DNA of 64,000 nucleotides from Flavobacterium frigidimaris. GTDB lineage: Bacteria; Bacteroidota; Bacteroidia; Flavobacteriales; Flavobacteriaceae. A program made the translations under genes and the position numbers. Each line of letters opens with the position of its first letter. Position 1 is the stretch's first letter. This document shows, in pieces, positions 1-8,787 of this stretch. Location: contig FQWG01000005.1 of the NCBI GenBank assembly GCA_900129595.1, forward strand, positions 245,579 to 309,578, read 5' to 3'. Below the pieces are notes generated by a model. The model searched no databases, had not been told where the DNA came from, and was given only the letters and a program-made list of their open reading frames with translations.

Positions 1-690
1 TCATTAGGAACTTTTGGAGGATCAATTGTTACAGCTTTTGACCATACAGTAATAAATACGTATGGTAAACGCGATTTCAAGGTTTTAATGAATGAGAACA
101 ACGGTAGTTTAAAATTTTCTCCCGTAAGCATATATGTTGCCTACGATGCTAATAAAAACGGTATCGCAGACGAAAACGAATGGTACGAAATTGCGGGTAG
201 TGAATACCATAAATCGACTACTGTCAAAAATTATGAAATGACATACAACAAGCCTGATCCGGCTAAAGCAGCTGTAACAGGCACAAAGGACTGGCAGTTT
301 GATAAAGAATATCTTAAATGGACAGACAATAAAAACGCATCCGGTTTTATTACAAAAACAAAAAAATGGAGACGCTATAATTATTATCCACAATGGATGG
401 GAGAATCTTATACAGTAAAAGGAACAAAAGTGTATTTACCGGTAAAAGATGTTAGCGATGGAGAAGGTACAGTGTTTAATGTAGGAGCTTTTGAGTGGGG
501 TTACGGAGGCATCAAAGATCCGTCAATAGATATTAGCTGGGCTGTAGACAATAAGGGAAAGAAAGTTCATTTACCGGGAATCGATTTTATCAAAGTATTC
601 GTTTCGACATTTGCGGAGGCTGGCGCTACAGATCTGGTAACAAGCTACTTTATACAGGCAGAAGATTTGAATTTTTCTAAAAGCAAATAA
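1..690 (+). CDS. Cell-surface protein, C-terminal part (5' end outside window)
   Basis: The reading frame is open from base 1, so the start lies upstream; an internal ATG at 88 is not the real start. The visible 229 residues begin SLGTFGGSIVTAFDH and contain DANKNGIADENEWYEIAGSEY-like sequence. This has a calcium-loop look (D-x-N-x-N-G-x-x-D) and is typical of Bacteroidota PKD-like surface proteins. The next gene, 52 bases downstream, encodes a DUF4465 lipoprotein, a common partner. From memory, such pairs sit in TonB-receptor loci, often for vitamin B12, in Bacteroides. No receptor or riboswitch is visible here, so substrate is unknown. Surface location is inferred from family and neighbour. 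Confidence 0.7.
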   Translation, partial: SLGTFGGSIVTAFDHTVINTYGKRDFKVLMNENNGSLKFSPVSIYVAYDANKNGIADENEWYEIAGSEYHKSTTVKNYEMTYNKPDPAKAAVTGTKDWQFDKEYLKWTDNKNASGFITKTKKWRRYNYYPQWMGESYTVKGTKVYLPVKDVSDGEGTVFNVGAFEWGYGGIKDPSIDISWAVDNKGKKVHLPGIDFIKVFVSTFAEAGATDLVTSYFIQAEDLNFSKSK

Positions 691-742
691 GCCTACTTTT
701 TAAAATTAATTAAAGACGAATTATTAACCCTAAATTTTATAA

Positions 743-1693
743 ATGATGAAAAAAGTACTTTATGTTTTGACAGTAGGTTTGTTTTTAGGCCTTTCATCCT
801 GTAACAATGATGATGCTCCTTTAAATAACGAAAGCGCAAGTGCAGTAGCAACAAGCAAAAGTGGCGTAACAAGAAAAACGGTCACAGATCCGGCAATTGG
901 AACCACATCAACACTTACTCTGACCAGTGCATTATTAGCAAGCGGAACCACTACAACTGGCGGTAAATACTGGGAGAATACCTATGTTTCCGGTACTAAT
1001 CTTAATGTTGACATCTTTACATTTTCGCATACAGCAACTTCTGCAGGTTATAATTACTGGGATGGTTTTACGGTATCTAATGTAAATGATATTACCGATT
1101 ATGGTTCAGGCGCAGCACCTGGCGGATCTGATGGCTGGGTAGCGCATCAGTGGGGAACAATGGCGGGAAGTGGCTTTGGAAGTTCTTCTTCTGTAACTCC
1201 GGGGACTCCGGGAACAGCAGGAGATCCTTATATTGTTGCCTATTGGTCAAGTTATTTAGATCCTAAAAATCCACAAGGAACTACTTTTAGCGAAAGCAGT
1301 TTTTCTAACTGGATTAAAATTGGAAACACTGGATTATACCAAGTTGAAGGATTAAAAATAAACATGCATCCATGGCCCTATTACGGTTGTTTGTACGGAG
1401 ATGGATTTGCAAGGGCGTTTACTTCAGGTGATTCTTTCAAATTATTAATTTACGGCGTAACCGAAGACGGAACTATTACCAATCCCATTACTCATACATT
1501 AGCCAATCATACAGGATCTTCATTGGTAATGCCTACAGGCTGGGTAAATGTAAGCGCAACTAATCTTCAAAGTTTAGGAGAAGTACAATATCTTGTTTTT
1601 CAAATGTCTTCAACAGACTTTGATTTAGTTTATGGAATGAATACCGCAGCTTATTTTTGTCTGGATAAGTTATCAGTAAAACGAACAGAATAA
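743..1693 (+). CDS. DUF4465 domain surface lipoprotein
   Basis: This 316-aa protein starts with a lipoprotein signal (MMKKVLYVLTVGLFLGLSSC, lipobox Cys about residue 20) followed by NNDD, suiting surface export in Bacteroidota. The mature part carries the DUF4465 signature: aromatic-rich WENTYVSGTNLNVDIFTFSH, then YNYWDGFTVSN and a C-terminal FCLDKLSV strand. The fold is expected to be a beta sandwich. It follows the partial surface protein closely and is followed by a bidirectional hairpin, so it is the last gene of an operon entering from the left. Function is not established by sequence; ligand capture for an outer-membrane transporter is the likely role. Confidence 0.8.
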   Translation: MMKKVLYVLTVGLFLGLSSCNNDDAPLNNESASAVATSKSGVTRKTVTDPAIGTTSTLTLTSALLASGTTTTGGKYWENTYVSGTNLNVDIFTFSHTATSAGYNYWDGFTVSNVNDITDYGSGAAPGGSDGWVAHQWGTMAGSGFGSSSSVTPGTPGTAGDPYIVAYWSSYLDPKNPQGTTFSESSFSNWIKIGNTGLYQVEGLKINMHPWPYYGCLYGDGFARAFTSGDSFKLLIYGVTEDGTITNPITHTLANHTGSSLVMPTGWVNVSATNLQSLGEVQYLVFQMSSTDFDLVYGMNTAAYFCLDKLSVKRTE

Positions 1694-1715
1694 AACATTA
1701 GAGTATACCAGATAC

Positions 1716-1745
1716 AATAAGAGCCATTAAAAGATGGCTCTTATT
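1716..1745. terminator. Bidirectional terminator hairpin
   Basis: Arms AATAAGAGCCAT (1716-1727) and ATGGCTCTTATT (1734-1745) pair perfectly around a 6-nt loop. It sits between convergent genes ending at 1693 (+) and 1762 (-), so it can serve both. Confidence 0.8.
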
Positions 1746-1761
1746 TATTATAGTCTATTTT

Positions 1762-3210
1762 TTAATCGTCTTTTTTCTTCAAACAGCGTCCTCTTGGTTC
1801 ATCGCCTTCATGTAGTACAATATCAGAATGCAGGAATTGGGCGGCATCTGCTGAATCTTTTACTTTGACAGCACTCCTTTCTAACATTTCTGTTTCAAAT
1901 TCATTCAATACACTTTCTCTTAATCCCACTTTTTTCCAATGTGATAAAGATTTACATCCTTTAAATAGCAGCCGGGCCAATGTGAGCGCATCAAGAAGTG
2001 CCTGATTGGCTCCTTGTCCTTTAAAAGGGCTCATTGGGTGCGCTGCATCTCCAATTAGTGTTATTTGTCCGTTTTTTTCCAACAATTCAGAGCGAAGCAA
2101 TTCACGGTCATATACGGGATAACCGGAAATCTGAGCTTCCGGTGTTGCTAATAAAATTTCAGGTATAGGACTGTGCCATTGTGTTCTGCGACAGGCTTCT
2201 TCTTTAAGAGCTTTAAGCCCCTGAGCGCTTAATGTCTTGGCCTCATCTTCGGTCATAGGAAAACTAAGCTGCCACATTATGGCATCAGACGTATATGGCA
2301 TCATGTAGATGCGCTCATTGCCATTGGCAGTTTGAAATACGGTAGCGGAATCTAATAAAGAGCTATCAAGTCCTTTAAGAGCTTTCAAAGGACAAATACC
2401 CAATATTACAATACAGCCCAGATAACGCAAAGGCGTAACATCTTCACCAATCAATAGCTTCCGAACTGAGCTGCGAATACCATCCGCGCCAACTACAACA
2501 TCAGCCTTGCAATTTTTGATCTCTCCGTTTACCTGAAAGCTCAGGGTAATACTTTCATCTTTACATTTGGTAAAATCTATTAATTGATGTCCCCAATTTA
2601 CGGCACTTTCTCCGCCAAGTTGCTCCAGAAGTGCCAGACGTAAAGATTGTCGCGCAATATGTATATTCGAACGTTTCTGAAATGTTGTTGTATCAGACGG
2701 TATCCATTTTCTCACGCCCCATTCCCCAATTACGTTTCCTTCTGTAGTATGAACCAAATGTCGTGTTGAAATCACGCCTTCGTTTAAGGAGAAAATCCCA
2801 AATCCTTCGATTGCTTTACTGGCTTGCTGCAAAGTCAGTCCGTAACCCTGAGATCGGGAATCAAAATTGCTGTCGCGTTCGTAAAGCGTAAAAGGGATTC
2901 CGCGGTGCAAACAGGCCACTGCCAGAGCCACTCCGCCAATACCTGCGCCAATAATTGCAACGTGCGGGTAATTTTCTTTGTCCGGTAAAGCAGGATCAAG
3001 GGAAGGAAGTAATCCGGATCCCGAACAGTTCAAACAGGAGATTAAGTGGGCTTTAGGGCGAACCGGAGCTGTTTCTTCGCTATTTGCTTTTTCGAACTCA
3101 TCCAGTGCGGTCTGATAACGGAGTCTTACTTTCTTGCTGAGCCGTTGGCTTTTTTTGCCGCGTCCCTGACATTCCGGACAAATAGTCCAGTTTGTTCCTT
3201 CATTTTTCAT
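1762..3210 (-). CDS. FAD-dependent monooxygenase with N-terminal zinc-ribbon-like motif
   Basis: A class A flavoprotein hydroxylase (PheA/TetX/UbiH-like). From about residue 85 it has the Rossmann motif GAGIGGVALAVA followed by an acidic residue (YERD), then the DG motif VVGADGIRSSVRK and the GD motif LIGDAAHPMSPFKGQGANQA, all FAD/NAD(P)H-binding hallmarks. The first 70 residues hold two paired-cysteine motifs, CPECQGRG and CLNCSGSG, like DnaJ zinc-finger CxxCxGxG repeats; these are unusual in this family. The ATG at 3210 is preferred over a GTG 24 bases upstream. Substrate unknown; TetX-like inactivation of an antibiotic cannot be excluded or supported. It is convergent with the DUF4465 gene and downstream of the LacI regulator on the same strand. 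Confidence 0.8.
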   Translation of the reverse strand: MKNEGTNWTICPECQGRGKKSQRLSKKVRLRYQTALDEFEKANSEETAPVRPKAHLISCLNCSGSGLLPSLDPALPDKENYPHVAIIGAGIGGVALAVACLHRGIPFTLYERDSNFDSRSQGYGLTLQQASKAIEGFGIFSLNEGVISTRHLVHTTEGNVIGEWGVRKWIPSDTTTFQKRSNIHIARQSLRLALLEQLGGESAVNWGHQLIDFTKCKDESITLSFQVNGEIKNCKADVVVGADGIRSSVRKLLIGEDVTPLRYLGCIVILGICPLKALKGLDSSLLDSATVFQTANGNERIYMMPYTSDAIMWQLSFPMTEDEAKTLSAQGLKALKEEACRRTQWHSPIPEILLATPEAQISGYPVYDRELLRSELLEKNGQITLIGDAAHPMSPFKGQGANQALLDALTLARLLFKGCKSLSHWKKVGLRESVLNEFETEMLERSAVKVKDSADAAQFLHSDIVLHEGDEPRGRCLKKKDD

Positions 3211-3275
3211 TTTTTTTACTCCTTCTTTTTTCACTTTATTCAGGCTATTCTCAATTGTTTTTAGACCAATAGATT

Positions 3276-4298
3276 TTACACTTCTTTACCTAATGTAGAA
3301 GCACGATATACAAGTTTAGCATCCAGTATTATCGTTTGGCTTGCTGATGTATTGTCTTTTATTTTTTCGATTAAAAGTGTTGCGGCACTTTCGCCCATTT
3401 GAGTCAAAGGCTGCTCGACACTGGTCAATTGAGGAAATACATTGACAGAGAATTCTGTTCCCGAGAAACTTGCAATGGCAATTTCTTCAGGAACTTTTAT
3501 ACCTTGTTCCTGTAAATAGTTCATCGCACCAATCGCTAAGGTATCAGTAAAAGCAAAAATACTGTCAAATTTCACGTTGTTGTCAATTAATTGTTTGGCG
3601 GCAATTCTTCCGGCTTCAAATCCTACGCCATTAGTCTTTATCATAAGTTGCGAATCGTAAAGATTATGCTTGGTTAAAATACGTTGATAACCACCTGCAC
3701 GTTCTATCGCATTTCGAACAGTCGAAGGCCCCATTAAATGCACAATTTTGGTACGCCCACAACTAATAAGATGTTCGATCATCAAAGAGGCCTTAATATG
3801 ATCGTCCACCAAAACTTTCGAAACATCAAGCGTATTTTGTGGGATTCTGTCAAAAAATACCAAGGGAGTTCCGCGATGTATTATTTCTTCATAGATACTC
3901 TGATTGTGGGTTTCGTGGCAAAGATTAATGATAATCCCGTCAACATTAAAACTTTCCAGCAACAGCAGATTTTCCCTTTCGCGTACAGGATCTTCGTCTG
4001 ATTGCAGAATGATAACCTTATATCCCAAAGGATAAAGAATGTTGTGAACACCTTGCAGCACTTTAGATGAAAAAGGAGTTGTCATTTCCGGAACAACAAA
4101 TCCTATGCTTTTCGTTTTGCCGTATTTGAGATTCAGAGCCGTTACATTGGGTTTGTATCCCAGTTTTTGAGCGGCTTCCAAAACCCTGTTTTTTGTATCA
4201 GAATGTATGTTTTTATCATTAAGCAATGCCCTCGATATAGTCGAAGTAGATAAGGAAAGATACTGTGCAAGATCTTTTATGGTGGTTCGTTTCATCAT
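3276..4298 (-). CDS. LacI-family transcriptional regulator
   Basis: About 340 aa. The N-terminus MMKRTTIKDLAQYLSLSTSTISRALLN is a classic LacI helix-turn-helix with the following hinge helix (VLEAAQKLGYKPN). It is followed by a periplasmic-binding-protein-like effector domain (GFVVPEMTTPFSSKVLQGV, IDGIIINLCHE, FDSIFAFTDTLAIGAMNYL, VASFSG-like segment, LTSVEQP). The start at 4298 is chosen because a TAnnTTTG element lies just upstream at 4311-4318, which would exclude the longer TTG-initiated form from 4322. It diverges from the polyol genes, and two perfect LacI-type palindromes lie between, so it very likely controls them, with a sugar or polyol as effector. Confidence 0.92.
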   Translation of the reverse strand: MMKRTTIKDLAQYLSLSTSTISRALLNDKNIHSDTKNRVLEAAQKLGYKPNVTALNLKYGKTKSIGFVVPEMTTPFSSKVLQGVHNILYPLGYKVIILQSDEDPVRERENLLLLESFNVDGIIINLCHETHNQSIYEEIIHRGTPLVFFDRIPQNTLDVSKVLVDDHIKASLMIEHLISCGRTKIVHLMGPSTVRNAIERAGGYQRILTKHNLYDSQLMIKTNGVGFEAGRIAAKQLIDNNVKFDSIFAFTDTLAIGAMNYLQEQGIKVPEEIAIASFSGTEFSVNVFPQLTSVEQPLTQMGESAATLLIEKIKDNTSASQTIILDAKLVYRASTLGKEV

Positions 4299-4310
4299 GC
4301 TTAATTTGTT

Positions 4311-4318
4311 CAAAAATA
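4311..4318 (-). promoter_or_regulatory. Probable -7 element of lacI-type gene
   Basis: On the minus strand this reads TATTTTTG, matching the Bacteroidota TAnnTTTG -7 consensus. It places the transcript start within about 10 bases of the ATG at 4298. No clear -33 TTG is seen. Confidence 0.4.
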
Positions 4319-4505
4319 ACAATAATCCGACACATAGTCCTGAAGCTTCGATGTAGATTTTATGTTTATAAAGAAAACTGTTTCTTTTCCTCGGATAATT
4401 TTGTAAGTTTTTATGAATTGAAACACCTTATTGTCAGTTCAGGAGTTGCTTTTTTCAGGTGATTAAATGAATTATAATTAAAACTAAAAAATACAATTTA
4501 ATAAC

Positions 4506-4541
4506 ATGGGAACGTTCCCAATATATTGGGAACGTTCCCAT
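4506..4541. promoter_or_regulatory. Double LacI-type operator (36-bp perfect palindrome)
   Basis: Two identical 14-bp palindromes TGGGAACGTTCCCA occupy 4507-4520 and 4527-4540, separated by ATATAT, so the whole block is itself a perfect palindrome. The centres are 20 bp apart, close to two helical turns. The central CG and symmetric arms are typical of LacI-family sites. The block lies in the 335-bp intergenic space between the divergent LacI gene and the polyol operon, which otherwise shows only promoter elements. Confidence 0.85.
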
Positions 4542-4585
4542 AATGGTTTTTTTACGAAAACGATGTAAATAGTAGGTGAATGTCA

Positions 4586-4593
4586 TAAGTTTG
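4586..4593 (+). promoter_or_regulatory. Probable -7 element of polyol operon
   Basis: TAAGTTTG fits TAnnTTTG, 40 bases before the ATG at 4634. No TTG occurs at the -33 distance, and the LacI operators are centred roughly 55-80 bases upstream. That layout fits activation as well as repression. Confidence 0.45.
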
Positions 4594-4633
4594 ATAAAAA
4601 TATCGACAAATTATTACCAAATAAATCAAAAAA

Positions 4634-6070
4634 ATGAAAACTATAGAATATCAATATAATGCTAGAGCTATTAGTCAGGGTATAGTACATATCGGGGTTG
4701 GTAACTTTCACAGGGCGCATGAAGCATTTTATACCAATACGTTGTTAGCACATAAAGACCAAAGCGATTGGGGTATATGTGGAGTAAGCTTGCTGGCTGC
4801 GGATAAAAATACAGTAGAAAATTTAAAGTCACAGGATTTTGATTACACCGTAACGGTTTGCGGCAGGGACGGACAGGATGAGATTTATAAAATTGGTGCG
4901 TTACAGGAAATTATAGCAGGTTATGAAAATCCAAAAGCTGTAATTGATAAGATCGCTGAAAGTACGATCAAAATTATCTCACTTACTATTACAGAAGGCG
5001 GATACAATCTGGACAAGGAAACCGGTGATTTCAGGCTTGAGGATGGAAAAATCATGCACGATATTGAAAATCCTGAATCGCCTGCTACTGTTTTTGGGTT
5101 TATTGCTGAAGGGTTGCGTGCCCGCAAGGAAAAAGGAAATGGCGGCATCACGATTCTTTCCTGCGACAATCTTCAGCATAACGGTGATACGGCAAAAAAA
5201 GCATTTACAACTTTTATAAAAGCACAGGACGACGAACTTGCAGTCTGGGTAGCACAAAACGTTACTTTTCCTAACAGTATGGTTGATAGGATAACGCCTG
5301 CAACAACAACGGAGGATATTAAACGCCTTAACAAGAAAAGTGGAATTGATGACAAGGCGCCTGTTTATTGCGAAGATTTTATTCAATGGGTTATTGAGGA
5401 TGATTTTATTGCAGGAAGACCAGCATGGGAAAGAGTAGGAGTTGAGTTTGTAAAAGACGTTGCCGTTTTCGAAAACATGAAACTAAGTCTTTTGAATGCA
5501 TCACATACACTATTGTCGTATCCTGCATTTTTGGCGGGTTACCGTAAAGTTGATGTTGCGATGCACGACAATCTTTTTATCAGTCTGCTAAAGGATTTTA
5601 TGAATATAGATATTACACCTTATGTACCTGCGCCTGAAGGGGTAGATCTTGAGTTGTATAAAAAGACACTCTTAGAGCGTTTTGCCAACCGCGCAGTAAG
5701 CGATCAGCTTAGCAGATTGTGTTATGACGGTATTTCGAAATTTCCGGTTTACATTATGCCTAATCTTGGCAAAATGATAAAAGAGGATAAAGACTTGTCA
5801 CGTATGGCCTTTCTTATCGCTTCTTACAGGCATTATTTAAAATATAAAACAGATTCTGACGGATTGCAATACGATATCGCAGAACCGTGGCTGGATACTG
5901 TTGATAGTGATCTTATCGAAAGTGATATTCCTCAGGATTTTCTGAAGTTAGCCCCGTTTAAAAGTTTTGACCTTGGCAGTTCAGAGAAATTTACAGCATC
6001 TTATATGCATTTCGTTAATGCGATAAAACAAGACGGAATAGTAACTGTATTGACAACAATAGTAGCATAA
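4634..6070 (+). CDS. Mannitol/fructuronate-type polyol dehydrogenase
   Basis: A 478-aa long-chain polyol dehydrogenase (mannitol 2-dehydrogenase / fructuronate reductase family), NAD(P)-dependent and cytoplasmic. It has the N-terminal nucleotide-binding motif GVGNFHRAH (residues 21-29), TEGGYNLD, the ILSCDNLQHNG segment and the family catalytic pattern K283-x4-N288-x2-H291. Genes downstream are a FucP-like sugar permease and a fructokinase, which favours oxidation of mannitol (or another hexitol) to fructose over a uronate role. It is first in the operon controlled by the LacI operators. The exact substrate is inferred from context. Confidence 0.85.
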   Translation: MKTIEYQYNARAISQGIVHIGVGNFHRAHEAFYTNTLLAHKDQSDWGICGVSLLAADKNTVENLKSQDFDYTVTVCGRDGQDEIYKIGALQEIIAGYENPKAVIDKIAESTIKIISLTITEGGYNLDKETGDFRLEDGKIMHDIENPESPATVFGFIAEGLRARKEKGNGGITILSCDNLQHNGDTAKKAFTTFIKAQDDELAVWVAQNVTFPNSMVDRITPATTTEDIKRLNKKSGIDDKAPVYCEDFIQWVIEDDFIAGRPAWERVGVEFVKDVAVFENMKLSLLNASHTLLSYPAFLAGYRKVDVAMHDNLFISLLKDFMNIDITPYVPAPEGVDLELYKKTLLERFANRAVSDQLSRLCYDGISKFPVYIMPNLGKMIKEDKDLSRMAFLIASYRHYLKYKTDSDGLQYDIAEPWLDTVDSDLIESDIPQDFLKLAPFKSFDLGSSEKFTASYMHFVNAIKQDGIVTVLTTIVA

Positions 6071-6095
6071 GGGTCAAACTGTTAATACAACGAAT

Positions 6096-7412
6096 ATGAA
6101 ACTAAAATCAGAATACAGAATATTACCTTACATCGTAGTTACTTTTATTTATTTTATTGTCGGTTTTCTGACTACCGTAAATGAGCAGCTTCAGGCACCT
6201 TTAAAGTTTACATTTTTATCTGAAGCGGGAGCATATAAAAATACGCTGACCACCTTGATTTCTTTTTTCTTTTTCCTGGGATATCTTATCAACGGTACCT
6301 TAGGGAGTAGGTGGGTCAATACCTTCGGATATAAAAAGACTATCATTAGAGGTATTTTCTTTATTATAGCCGGACTTCTAATGTATTTGTGTGCCGTAGA
6401 AATAGGATACAGGTTTCCTGATTTTCATTTCGCGGCAGGCGGAGCAGTAATTCCTTACGGATATATTGTCTTCTTGTTAGGTTCTTACTTAATGGGTACC
6501 TCCGCAGCAATCATACAAGTAGTGGTAAATCCTTATGTGGCTTCTTATGATTTACCCGGTACACAGCCCGTTCAGCGTCTGAGTATTACCACGGGAATTA
6601 ATTCTATAGGAACTACCTCAGCACCATTTTTTGTGACACTGGTAATGTTTAGAGGAATTTCTATTGATAATATTGAAATCAAACAGTTAATTACACCTCT
6701 TGTACTGCTTATATTGTGCATTGCGGCAGTGGCAGTTTTGGTACGAAAACTTGACATTCCTGATATCGCGCATACCCGTGCGACAGTGGGAGAAAAACTG
6801 GAAAAGAGTATTTGGTCTTTCAGGCATTTTGCACTAGGAGTGATCGCTATTTTCTTTTATGTAGGTACAGAGGTAGCTATTGGCGCCAATATCAATTTAT
6901 ATGCGTTTGAACTTGAAGAGTTGGGAAATCCTGTTTCTTTCTTCGGGAAGACAGACATCATCATTGGCGGGATGGATCTTGGCATACATGCTTTGCTTTC
7001 TACGCTTTATTGGGGAGGTTTTCTTGTAGGGCGCGTAATATCCAGTTTTCTTAGCAGGGTTTCGGCCCGTCAGCAATTAATTACCACCACGATCATAGCA
7101 GCAGTTTTTGCTGTAATTGCGATGGTTTTCCAGAATATCTGGTTTTTGGTTGCGATAGGTTTACTGCATTCTTCTATGTGGAGCTGTATTTATTCGCTTT
7201 CTATAAAAGGATTAAAACAATATACCTCAAAGGCTTCGGGAGTTTTTATATCAGCAGTATTCGGTGGTGCAGTTTTTACATTGCTGCAGGGTGCGCTGGC
7301 AGATCTCTTTGGTTCGTGGCGCTGGACCTGGTGTCTGACCCTTGTATGCGAACTATTGATATTGCTGTACGCTTTAATAGGATCACAACCCAGAGAAAAA
7401 GATATGATATAA
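6096..7412 (+). CDS. Sugar/polyol MFS permease, FHS (FucP-like) family
   Basis: A 438-aa inner-membrane transporter with about 12 hydrophobic segments. The N-terminal FLTTVNEQLQAPLKFTF and ..FFFFLGYLINGTLGSRWVNTFGYKKTI match the fucose/glucose-galactose:H+ symporter (FHS) branch of MFS. The mid-loop ETVAIGANINLYA-like sequence (TEVAIGANINLYAFELE) and the C-terminal MWSCIYSLSIKGLKQYTSKASG segment are typical of that branch. It starts 25 bases after the dehydrogenase, so it is co-transcribed. It probably imports the polyol oxidised by that enzyme or the corresponding sugar. Confidence 0.85.
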   Translation: MKLKSEYRILPYIVVTFIYFIVGFLTTVNEQLQAPLKFTFLSEAGAYKNTLTTLISFFFFLGYLINGTLGSRWVNTFGYKKTIIRGIFFIIAGLLMYLCAVEIGYRFPDFHFAAGGAVIPYGYIVFLLGSYLMGTSAAIIQVVVNPYVASYDLPGTQPVQRLSITTGINSIGTTSAPFFVTLVMFRGISIDNIEIKQLITPLVLLILCIAAVAVLVRKLDIPDIAHTRATVGEKLEKSIWSFRHFALGVIAIFFYVGTEVAIGANINLYAFELEELGNPVSFFGKTDIIIGGMDLGIHALLSTLYWGGFLVGRVISSFLSRVSARQQLITTTIIAAVFAVIAMVFQNIWFLVAIGLLHSSMWSCIYSLSIKGLKQYTSKASGVFISAVFGGAVFTLLQGALADLFGSWRWTWCLTLVCELLILLYALIGSQPREKDMI

Positions 7413-7672
7413 ATAACCCGTTGCATGTAATTACCAAAATTACATTTAACACATAGAAACATAGGTTTTAAATCTGTAAAAAGAATGTAAAACGAAATAT
7501 GTTTTTTTACACATAGCTAAGTTCTGTGCTTTTTAAAGAATTGAAACACCTTTTTGGAACATATAGAATCTGTGTCTCTATGTTTTAAAAAGAACTACAA
7601 CTAACGGAATATTTTAAGTTCCGGCAGGGCCACAAAGCCAATGCCTTACTCTCAAGTATAAAAAATAGTAAA
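7413..7672. repeat. Intergenic imperfect inverted repeat
   Basis: The space between permease and fructokinase holds ACACATAGAAACATAGG-like sequence (about 7448), ACACATAGCTAAG-like sequence (about 7510) and a complementary TGTGTCTCTATGTTTT (about 7570-7586). It resembles a degenerate Flavobacterium interspersed repeat. GAATTGAAACACCTT here (about 7540) also occurs at about 4418. A promoter for fructokinase is not obvious. Confidence 0.4.
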
Positions 7673-8626
7673 ATGACAAATTCAAATAAGATAAAAGTAG
7701 CCTGTTTTGGCGAAGTATTATGGGATCTTTTTCCGGGAAAGGAAAAAAGTGCCGGCGGAGCGCCTTTTAACGTTGCGTACAACCTTTTTAAAATGGGAAT
7801 TGATTCCCGAATGATCAGTAGCGTGGGAGATGATAATGCCGGGACAGAAATTATAAAAAAAATAGAAAACTGGAATATCCCGGTTGATAGCATTCAAATA
7901 AACAAAAATTATCCAACCAGTACTGTTGTGGCTACATTTGATGAGCACAAGGAAGCCCATTATGATATTGTAAGTAATGTAGCCTGGGATTTTATAGAAG
8001 TAGTGGCTCAAGATATAGAAACGATAAAACGCGAAGACGCTCTTGTTTTCGGTTCACTTGCAACAAGAAATCCGAAATCAAAAAACACACTGTTTACCTT
8101 ACTTGAAAATAGCAGGTTTAATGTTTTTGATATTAATCTCCGAAAACCACATTATGATCTAGGTGTCATTAAGGATCTTTTACATAGATCGCACCTCGCC
8201 AAATTCAATAAAGCAGAATTATTATTGCTAATGGAATTTTTAGGAAAGCAATACGCTTCAGAAGAAGATATTGTCAGCTATCTGCAGGATGTTTTTGAAC
8301 TGCCGGAAATTATCGTCTCAAAAGGAAGCAAGGGAGCGCTTTACGCCAACGATGGTGAGTTGTACCTGTATCCGGCTGTCGATATCATAGTGGCTGATAC
8401 GGTAGGAAGCGGAGATGCCTTTTTAGCCGGTTTTTTGTCTAAAAGACTGGATAAAACAGCTTCTATAGATGATATTATGCAGCAGGCAGTAACTTTAGGA
8501 GCTTATATTACATCTAAAGAAGGAGCATGTCCTGAATATGAAATATCAGATTTTCAGCTTTTTGCAGAGACACGAAATAGTCATTCACAAAAAAAGGAAG
8601 TTGACAATGTTATTGTAAATCGTTAA
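7673..8626 (+). CDS. Fructokinase-type PfkB carbohydrate kinase
   Basis: A 317-aa ribokinase/PfkB-family kinase. The N-terminus CFGEVLWDLFPGKEKSAGGAPFNVAYNLFKMG binds the sugar. The C-terminal DTVGSGDAFLAGF (about 242-254) is the PfkB signature 2 with the anion hole and catalytic Asp. The GEVLWDLFPG..GGAPFNVA pattern is typical of fructokinases. Following the dehydrogenase and permease, it would phosphorylate fructose to fructose 6-phosphate and feed it into glycolysis. It lies 260 bases after the permease, separated by a repeat, so it may be read through or have its own promoter. Confidence 0.88.
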   Translation: MTNSNKIKVACFGEVLWDLFPGKEKSAGGAPFNVAYNLFKMGIDSRMISSVGDDNAGTEIIKKIENWNIPVDSIQINKNYPTSTVVATFDEHKEAHYDIVSNVAWDFIEVVAQDIETIKREDALVFGSLATRNPKSKNTLFTLLENSRFNVFDINLRKPHYDLGVIKDLLHRSHLAKFNKAELLLLMEFLGKQYASEEDIVSYLQDVFELPEIIVSKGSKGALYANDGELYLYPAVDIIVADTVGSGDAFLAGFLSKRLDKTASIDDIMQQAVTLGAYITSKEGACPEYEISDFQLFAETRNSHSQKKEVDNVIVNR

Positions 8627-8641
8627 ATTTTTTAATTAGGT

Positions 8642-8676
8642 AAAAGCAGCTAAAGTATTAATTACCGGCTGCTTTT
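8642..8676 (+). terminator. Terminator after fructokinase
   Basis: AAAAGCAGC (8642-8650) pairs with GCTGCTTTT (8668-8676) around a 17-nt loop, just after the fructokinase stop. Confidence 0.55.
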
Positions 8677-8761
8677 ATTGTATTATAATGAAACTGTAAT
8701 TGCGGTAAAAAAGTGACTGGCTAATTTAGGCTTGTTATTAGTTTTAAAGTGGAGTTTTCAT

Positions 8762-8769
8762 TATTTTTG
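8762..8769 (+). promoter_or_regulatory. Probable -7 element of MFS gene
   Basis: TATTTTTG fits TAnnTTTG, 18 bases before the ATG at 8788. The only upstream TTG (8732-8734) is too far, so the -33 box is weak. Confidence 0.4.
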
Positions 8770-8787
8770 CACTTCTAAAAAATCCTC

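Noticed and set aside
4979..5386. 135-aa minus-strand frame
   Set aside because: Antisense shadow of the polyol dehydrogenase.
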